From positions 124,001-188,000 of the forward strand of contig NZ_JBQKJT010000005.1 in NCBI RefSeq assembly GCF_052117125.1: 64,000 nt of DNA. Direction: 5' to 3'. Below are positions 59,001 to 64,000 of the stretch, piece by piece; positions within the stretch are counted from its first letter, which is position 1; every line of letters begins with the position of its first letter. The position numbers and the translations under genes were made by a program. The notes under the pieces were generated by a model. It was given only the letters and a program-made list of their open reading frames with translations, made no database searches and was not told the origin of the DNA. The stretch comes from Avoscillospira_A sp052117125. Its GTDB lineage: Bacteria > Bacillota > Clostridia > Oscillospirales > Oscillospiraceae.

Positions 59001-60994
59001 GTACGCCGGTATCCCTGCCCGATGGCAGCGCCCCCATCGACCTGTACTGGCGGATGGACCCCATTTCCACGCAAAAGGTAGAAAACTCCATCTGCTGGGA
59101 TATGATTCTCTGGTCCAATACCCATGTGGAATTCCAGCTGTTCCGGCGCGTCAGCGGCGCGCTGAATGGTAAGTGGGAGCTGGTGGGCAACTCATCCATC
59201 ATGGTTTCGGAGAATATTGCCAGAGCCGGCAACAGCCTGCGGATGAACCTGGAGGACCCCAAAAACAACAATCCTACCTTTGACCAGCTGAATACACTGA
59301 AAGAGGGCACAGTGTACGAGTATGCCATCAGCTTTACCAAGGTGGAGGGCGAGCCAGACCGCAGCACCTGGAGCCAGACCGTCACCTTTGATATTAACGT
59401 GGTTGCCGGCAGCGGTCTGGAGCTGCCCCGGCTGGGCGCCGACGTCACCGAGAGCAAGTGGAATGAGCTGGTGGGCACTACCCTGACCAACATCAGTTTG
59501 CCGGAGACGCTGACGCTGCACAAGCCCTTCCGGGATCAGACAGCGCCCCACTTCATCGGTGACCGTCCCACCTTTCCAGCCGGCGACTCCACCGTCCGTA
59601 TGGACCTGATGCTGGACCGCATGGGTACCATCTACTGGGTCGTGGCAAAGCGCGGCGACATCAGCACCATCGGCCCCAACGGGGAAGACTACAGCCCCAG
59701 CGGTACGGATTTGACGTACTATAACAAGCTGGCAGAATCGGGCAAGAACGATGGTATAGATAATGACGGTACCGGCACATTTAATACACCGGTGGCTACA
59801 CCGCCCTATAACTGGATTGTGGATGCGGGCAAATATCTGGTCAGTGAGGACGTGCAGAGCGGTTCCCTGACCTGCGGCGCCAGCGTCAAGACAGTCGCGG
59901 TGGACGGGTTGATGCCGAATCAGGATTATGTGGTGTACTTTGTCATTCAGGGTACATCTCAGGTGTATTCCGATGTCTACTGTTACCGGTTCAGTACGGG
60001 CGACGTGCAGAAACCGGCACTGATGTTGCAGGAACTGAGCCCTAATGTGTCCTTCGAGACCACAGAGGATTCTGACCTGAGCTTTGTATTGTTTGCCGAT
60101 ACGCAGCTGCCCACCATTTTCCGTCAGAAGTTTATTACCTATGTGGACAAGGAATTGGAAGCGGAGTTCCGGCAGGCGGCCGGTTCCAAGGCGGAAACCA
60201 TGACCGTACTGGATGCTTTGATGCAGACCGGCACGGGAGGGTATTCTTGGTTTGACCTTTATGCTCAGCCGCCAGCCAAGCCCGGTGAAGGTACCAAGAT
60301 CCGCGATGAGATCCAGCAGATCATTACCCGTGGACAGGGCAGCGGCGGCACACCCGGTGCAACCGGCAGCACCACGACAACGGCTAACCAGGAGTACAAG
60401 CACGACTTTACCAAGGATATGGACCCCATTAACGCTACGAACTACTACTGCATTGCGACAGCCAAAAATGTTCTAGGCGGTGAATATGCGTTTAAGGCCG
60501 TAGCCAACGTCCATATCCCGGATACCACGCCGCCCACATTGTTTGACCCAGGTGCAGAGGGCGTCAAAAAATCGGATGGCACCTATTCCGGCACATTGAC
60601 GCTGTCGTTCAGCGAGGTGGTGTACTGGATTCCGGAAGACCGTGATACCAGTAAAATCTGTGCTGTCGTTGGCAAAAATGGCGTGAATGAACCGCCGCAG
60701 ATTGACTCGGATGGCAAGATTGTACCGGGCAAGACTTCGATGCTGGCGCATATGGGCGGTAATGTGGACAAGCTAACCCCCAACGCCGCAGCAACAGACA
60801 GTCCCACCAATACCTTTACGTTCAGCTATTCCGGTGTTCGGGTTGGCTATACGTTGAAACTGTTTACGGATGGCTTCATCTGTGACCGCAGCGGCAACAG
60901 TACCGTCAATACCATTACGCTTCGCTACGAGGAGACCAAGACAGGCGTTGGTGGTGCTATCACCGCAGGCGGCTGGGTGATTGTACAGCAATAA
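56039..60994 (+). CDS. Large SLH-domain surface protein
   Basis: 1651 residues; the ATG at 56039 is used, although the ATG at 56054 (MQTLKLF) has the better ribosome site (GAAAGGAA). Signal peptide (RMLALVLTAATLLTVVPTGLTAHA, cleavage near residue 38-39), then three SLH repeats (about 40-90, 95-155, 158-205; e.g. FLRGDIEGNLRPYSNITRAEF, INGYADGTFRPQAPITRGE) that bind secondary cell-wall polymers. Then a beta-helix-like region (about 210-400: SGVTLRNTVIAGNLYVTAGV) and many Ig/FN3-like domains to the end. An S-layer-like or adhesive cell-wall protein; no enzyme motif seen. A 77-base gap with a hairpin separates it from the next secreted protein. Confidence 0.9.
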   Translation: MKGNRMQTLKLFRRMLALVLTAATLLTVVPTGLTAHAADFQDPYLNQMVEWGFLRGDIEGNLRPYSNITRAEFVTIVNRAFGYTRTGDMPFTDVKSSDWYAEDVSIAYNIGYIQGTSQNTFSPNRQITREEAAAILARNLMLQAASGENTDFTDSRDISNWSRGLLTSLADYEIINGYADGTFRPQAPITRGETAILMVRAIGTPVQTAGVHSLGNVYGNVTINTSGVTLRNTVIAGNLYVTAGVAEGNVLLENVTVLGEIVVSGGGVSESGEDSVVLRNVTSPKLVLDNVKNTEVSVRLEGDGVIDVTSVRTNAFLEDNTPANSGALRIELDGEDGRSLELAGNIKDVVNLTPKSYLSLGAGQAQSITVDETATGTTLNIVAGAEVEEVNLDVAATITGDGDIGKLTVNASGSTVSMLPDEIVIRPGETATIDGEKMDSAAAAEASADPRMLAGYPKMTDLAPTTATASFSTNKKGIVYWAVTSVTDGSVTADDLINPPSYSAKILKRGSVSIGGANQAATAKISGLTAGGSYYLSAVFVDGREDRSPVKAISFTTPDNTAPNFATGYPYMSRITNISAQVTTMATKTCRLYYAVLPKGATAPTGEDFKANAVTGNLGYGALDVTKNKPYTFDVNSVPLEELADYDLYLWLTDVDGGASSAVKKLSFTTVDKTPPVFNTEPTINKVDKTSVGLYANLNEAGTLYWVVVREGEVYPKPLAGQSGPVDWTSDTAKLQVSAGMNALKSGKVTMTEGKDVSFTVSGLDNEQSYDLYYVAQDKAGNYAASIGKITIHTQDDSKPTVTQEFTKYNGTETNRPLPDSDVRLVFSEPVQSVTTNTPLVDYYDRVTKVIGQATEMDARNEMAAVLEEAIQLYINPTDGQPQLIQGATAATNKNTDDWTIDYRYAEIVLEDSKTVVIFPYDTGAINLKSGAKYYFEIAAKTISDTSQAQNVMGQTKLPEFETVFAQVNLSVGNNTETAITEAVDKNGTPVSLPDGSAPIDLYWRMDPISTQKVENSICWDMILWSNTHVEFQLFRRVSGALNGKWELVGNSSIMVSENIARAGNSLRMNLEDPKNNNPTFDQLNTLKEGTVYEYAISFTKVEGEPDRSTWSQTVTFDINVVAGSGLELPRLGADVTESKWNELVGTTLTNISLPETLTLHKPFRDQTAPHFIGDRPTFPAGDSTVRMDLMLDRMGTIYWVVAKRGDISTIGPNGEDYSPSGTDLTYYNKLAESGKNDGIDNDGTGTFNTPVATPPYNWIVDAGKYLVSEDVQSGSLTCGASVKTVAVDGLMPNQDYVVYFVIQGTSQVYSDVYCYRFSTGDVQKPALMLQELSPNVSFETTEDSDLSFVLFADTQLPTIFRQKFITYVDKELEAEFRQAAGSKAETMTVLDALMQTGTGGYSWFDLYAQPPAKPGEGTKIRDEIQQIITRGQGSGGTPGATGSTTTTANQEYKHDFTKDMDPINATNYYCIATAKNVLGGEYAFKAVANVHIPDTTPPTLFDPGAEGVKKSDGTYSGTLTLSFSEVVYWIPEDRDTSKICAVVGKNGVNEPPQIDSDGKIVPGKTSMLAHMGGNVDKLTPNAAATDSPTNTFTFSYSGVRVGYTLKLFTDGFICDRSGNSTVNTITLRYEETKTGVGGAITAGGWVIVQQ

Positions 60995-61023
60995 CCTGAA
61001 GTGCCGGATAAATCCGTACCTCT

Positions 61024-61048
61024 GCTGCCCCTGATCCTCAGGGGCAGC
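61024..61048 (+). other. Hairpin between the two surface-protein genes
   Basis: GCTGCCCCTGA (61024-61034) and TCAGGGGCAGC (61038-61048), a perfect 11-bp stem with a 3-nt loop and no T tract; may partly terminate or protect mRNA ends. Confidence 0.6.
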
Positions 61049-61071
61049 GTTCCAAAGGAGGAACTTGAGCC

Positions 61072-64000
61072 ATGAAATTGAAGTGGAGCAGTCGATTGCT
61101 GGCACTGCTGCTGTGTGTGGCGCTGCTGCCGATGCAGCTGTTTGTATTGCCCGCCGCCGCTGCGGACCAGCCGACTTTAAAAAATGTGACGGTCAGCAAT
61201 AAAACGCTGGCCATGAAAGTGGGACAGACCACAGACCTGACCGCGACGGTGGTTTTGAGCAACAACTCGGCCTATGCCGTGGGCAGCGATACGCTGCCCG
61301 TGGGGATGACGGTGGAGTGGACCGTGGAAGACAACCGAAATAATGAAGTGACGGTCACGCCCACGGCTGACCCGCTGAAAGCCACGGTAACTGCCATTGA
61401 TGTGGCGCCCACCAACGCGGAGCACAAGGAAGTTACCATCAAGGTGACGGCAAGGTGGAATAATCTGGTCAGAATTGCCACCTGTGAGGTGACGGTATCG
61501 CCGGAGGACCCGGCCAGTGTGACCGTAACGCCCTCCAGCACAGAAATTGCACCGGGCGGCAAACTCCAGCTCTATGCCACAGTGAAGCCGGAGACCAATC
61601 CGCCTCCCACGGTGACATGGGGTACCAAAAATGCCGTTGTGGCCACAGTGGACAGCAACGGCTTGCTGACCGGTGTCAGTGCGGGTCAGACGGAGATCAC
61701 TGCCACCGCTGGCAGCAATGTGGGTACCTGCGCTGTAACGGTGCTGGGTATTGTGCTGAAAGAGACGTCTGTCACTATGCGGGAGCGGGGCAATCATACC
61801 TTACAGTATGAGGTGTTCGGCTCCACGCTGAAAAAGCAGACCATTGAATGGAGCAGCAGCGACACGACGGTGGTCCAGGTCAATAACGGATACCTCTATG
61901 GTATTAAAGAGGGTACCGCCACCATCACCGCCAAGGTCAGCGGCAGTACATATTCCGCCACCTGTGAGGTAAAGGTGGAACGCAATACCGCCGATCCCAT
62001 TACCGTATCTGTGGACGCCGGAGAGCCTGTACCCTTCTCCAGTCTGGTCAGCCGGATTCAGACCGAGTGCAGCAAGGTACTGGGCCGTTCCCTCAGCCAT
62101 GTGGGCGGCCTGACGGTCGCCACCAAGGAGGGAACGCTGTACTATCGCTATCAGTCCGACTCGGACACCGGCGCTGGCATCGGCGCGGGCGAGCTGTACT
62201 ACGTGACGCCCACGCTGGCCCAGCGGGGACTCAGCGATGTGACCTTTGTGCCCAAGGCGGATTTCAGCGGTAAGGCCGTCATCTCCTATACCGGCTATGC
62301 CGATGCCACCACCTTTTTCCAGGGAACCATTGAGGTCACCGTAGCCCAGGTGGAGGACATTGTCTATACGATTGCGGCCAACAAACCGCTGCAATTCAAT
62401 GCCGACGATTTTAACCGTCTCTGCCGCAGCCGCACAGGCCGGGACCTGGCCAGCGTCTCCTTCTCCCTGCCCGACAGCAACCGCGGTACGCTCTATTACC
62501 GCTATACCGTCGGCGCTTCCTACAATACCCCGGTGGAGGCTACCAAGGAGTACAAGCTCAACGGCTCCCCTGCCCTCAATGACGTCTATTTTGTGCCCAG
62601 CAGCGGATACAGCGGGGAAGTGATACTGTCCTTCCTGGCCAGAGATGTCAACGGCACTTCTTTCCGGAGCAGTGTGCGGGTCCAGGTTTCCAAAGCCACC
62701 GGCAATGGTGACATCAACTACACCATTACCAAAGGCGGATGGGTGACGATGGACAACAACGAGTTTAACACGTTGTGCCGCAGCGCCACGGGCTATTCTC
62801 TGGACTATGTCCGTTTCACCCTGCCTCCGTCCAGTCAGGGCAAACTCTACTATAACTATTCCGGCAGCACCGGCGGCTATAGCGAAGAGGTTACCGCCGA
62901 GCGCAACTATTATTACAACAGCACGCCTTACCTGCGCCGTGTGACCTTTGCGGCTACCTCGTCTTATACCGGTACGGTCAACATTCCGTTCCGGGCCTGG
63001 GATACCAAGGGGAACCAGTTCAGCGGTACCGTCACGATTCTGGTGGAATCCAATGACGGCGGCAATGTCCGCTATACGGCCTATCAGGGCGGCAAGGTCA
63101 ACTTTGATGACGCGGATTTTAACAGCGAGTGCCAGAAGCGCACCGGCTCCAGTCTCAGCTATGTCCAGTTCCAGCTGCCCTCGTCCTCTCAGGGGGCGCT
63201 GTACTACAACTACACCAGCAGCGGCAACTATGACAGCGCCGTTACCAGCAGCCGGAAGTATTACCGCTACTCCACTCCGTATCTGGACAAGGTGACCTTT
63301 GTCCCCAACAGCAGCTTCGTCGGTACGGCAACGATTCCGTATACCGGATGGTCCACCAACGGCAAAAGCTTCACCGGTACCGTTACCATTGACGTGTATA
63401 ACTCAGCACAGCAGATATCCTATACGATTCGCAGCGGCGGTGTGGCGGATTTTAATGCTGTGGACTTTGACCGTCTCTGCGAATACTACACCGGCGATCC
63501 CCTGCGCTACGTCCGCTTTACCCTGCCCGCCTCTTCCCGCGGTGTATTGTACTATGACTACAATACCACCAGCGGCAGCTACGGCAGCAAGGTATCGTCT
63601 TACACCAACTACTACTTCTCCTCCAGCCCCTACCTGGAGCGGGTTTCCTTTGTGGCGGACGACGGCTATGCGGGGACCTTTGAGATTTCCTTTACCGGCT
63701 GGAGCACCGCTGGAAAATCCTTTACGAGCACCGTTCAAGTAATAGTAGAAGCGCCGCAGGGTCCGGCAACCATCTATTACACGGCGGCCAATGGTACAGT
63801 GAACTTCCAGAGCAGCGATTTTGTGTCGGCCTGTGACGATCGGGGCCTGGGCAGTTTGTCGTCGGTGCGGTTCCAGTTGCCCTCGTCCAGCCAGGGTAAG
63901 CTGTACTACCGGTACAACAGCTCCCAGAGCGGTTCCACCTCTGTCCAGAACACCACGTCCTATTATCCATCCACTACACCGCGAATTTCCGACGTCACCT
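61072..64000 (+). CDS. Secreted protein with Ig-like domains and tandem ~117-residue modules (runs off the window)
   Basis: At least 976 residues, open to the right edge, from the ATG at 61072 behind AAAGGAGG. Signal peptide MKLKWSSRLLALLLCVALLP to about residue 31 (LPAAAADQ). Then two or three Big_2-type Ig-like domains (about 32-305; e.g. VTVTPSSTEIAPGGKLQLYA, VATVDSNGLLTGVSAGQTEI). From residue about 309 come at least six tandem modules (see the repeat entry). No SLH domain is visible in the part seen; one could follow. Same orientation and short spacing to the SLH protein suggest co-expression and a shared cell-surface role. The reverse-strand open frames over this gene are shadows. Confidence 0.92.
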   Translation, partial: MKLKWSSRLLALLLCVALLPMQLFVLPAAAADQPTLKNVTVSNKTLAMKVGQTTDLTATVVLSNNSAYAVGSDTLPVGMTVEWTVEDNRNNEVTVTPTADPLKATVTAIDVAPTNAEHKEVTIKVTARWNNLVRIATCEVTVSPEDPASVTVTPSSTEIAPGGKLQLYATVKPETNPPPTVTWGTKNAVVATVDSNGLLTGVSAGQTEITATAGSNVGTCAVTVLGIVLKETSVTMRERGNHTLQYEVFGSTLKKQTIEWSSSDTTVVQVNNGYLYGIKEGTATITAKVSGSTYSATCEVKVERNTADPITVSVDAGEPVPFSSLVSRIQTECSKVLGRSLSHVGGLTVATKEGTLYYRYQSDSDTGAGIGAGELYYVTPTLAQRGLSDVTFVPKADFSGKAVISYTGYADATTFFQGTIEVTVAQVEDIVYTIAANKPLQFNADDFNRLCRSRTGRDLASVSFSLPDSNRGTLYYRYTVGASYNTPVEATKEYKLNGSPALNDVYFVPSSGYSGEVILSFLARDVNGTSFRSSVRVQVSKATGNGDINYTITKGGWVTMDNNEFNTLCRSATGYSLDYVRFTLPPSSQGKLYYNYSGSTGGYSEEVTAERNYYYNSTPYLRRVTFAATSSYTGTVNIPFRAWDTKGNQFSGTVTILVESNDGGNVRYTAYQGGKVNFDDADFNSECQKRTGSSLSYVQFQLPSSSQGALYYNYTSSGNYDSAVTSSRKYYRYSTPYLDKVTFVPNSSFVGTATIPYTGWSTNGKSFTGTVTIDVYNSAQQISYTIRSGGVADFNAVDFDRLCEYYTGDPLRYVRFTLPASSRGVLYYDYNTTSGSYGSKVSSYTNYYFSSSPYLERVSFVADDGYAGTFEISFTGWSTAGKSFTSTVQVIVEAPQGPATIYYTAANGTVNFQSSDFVSACDDRGLGSLSSVRFQLPSSSQGKLYYRYNSSQSGSTSVQNTTSYYPSTTPRISDVT
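61996..64000 (+). repeat. Six tandem protein-coding modules of ~117 residues
   Basis: Modules begin near 61996, 62359, 62716, 63070, 63418 and 63772, i.e. 351-363 bases apart. Shared pattern: YTI-GG-V-F, DFxxLC, TGxxLxYVxFxLP, SSxGxLYYxY, a YYY block, PYLxxVTFVP, GTxxIxFTGW and GxSFTGTVxI. The nucleotide sequence has diverged, so this is an old duplication under protein-level constraint. The last module is cut by the window end. Confidence 0.9.

Noticed and set aside
55985..59125. Leftward open frame of over 1000 codons opposite the SLH gene
   Set aside because: Complementary-strand artefact of a strongly biased long gene; no start signal or recognisable domain, while the plus strand has a signal peptide and SLH repeats.
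1..64000. CRISPR arrays, rRNA or tRNA genes
   Set aside because: No regularly spaced repeats, rRNA-like stretches or cloverleaf-like sequences were noticed; a tRNA scan was not possible by eye.

Overview
The window looks like the chromosome of a motile, anaerobic, probably endospore-forming member of the Clostridia, most likely Oscillospirales. This is inferred from the GC-rich Firmicutes-style codon use, AGGAGG ribosome sites, a rubrerythrin/PerR pair, a PdaA-type deacetylase, a Bacillus-like flgM-flgN-flgK-flgL-fliW-csrA operon and SLH surface proteins. No rRNA, tRNA or CRISPR array was seen. GC content was judged by eye, not computed.

Layout. 1-3.2 kb is the integrase end of an integrative element: an HTH fragment, a truncated parB, parA, a tyrosine integrase and a cluster of GTGCCCAC repeats that may be its arm/att sites. 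3.2-13.9 kb is core genome: rubrerythrin, PerR, ferredoxin, a MinD-like ATPase, methylglyoxal synthase, hisS, aspS, a polysaccharide deacetylase, a pyridoxamine kinase, an NCS2 purine permease and a DUF1576 membrane protein. 14.1-26.6 kb is motility and signalling: a leftward hemerythrin / EAL protein / MCP operon, and the rightward late flagellar operon ending with flagellin. Sigma-28-type promoters are visible for both divergent operons, for flagellin and for cheA.

26.8-46.5 kb, directly behind flagellin, is a conspicuously AT-richer island. It encodes a GT2 glycosyltransferase, an SGNH-type protein, a TagB/TagF-type phosphotransferase, a PEP mutase fused to a nucleotidyltransferase, phosphonopyruvate decarboxylase, a phosphoesterase, a sugar epimerase/dehydratase, a second sugar-1-phosphate nucleotidyltransferase, a novel oxidoreductase, LicD, two paralogous glutaminase-less asparagine-synthetase-like enzymes, a TylF-type methyltransferase, a radical SAM enzyme with a 10-G tract inside its gene, a HIGH-type cytidylyltransferase and a DUF362 protein. 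The best reading is a pathway that makes a CDP-activated, further tailored phosphonate and puts it on a flagellin (or surface) glycan. This is the most novel content of the window. Decayed IS5, IS66 and IS21 copies interrupt or border the island.

48.9-53.4 kb is a leftward cheA-cheW-cheR-cheB operon. 53.6-64 kb is a rightward series: a FliK-like protein, a FlhB C-domain-like protein, a PilZ protein, a 1651-residue SLH protein, and a secreted protein (open at the window end) built of Ig-like domains and at least six tandem modules of about 117 residues.
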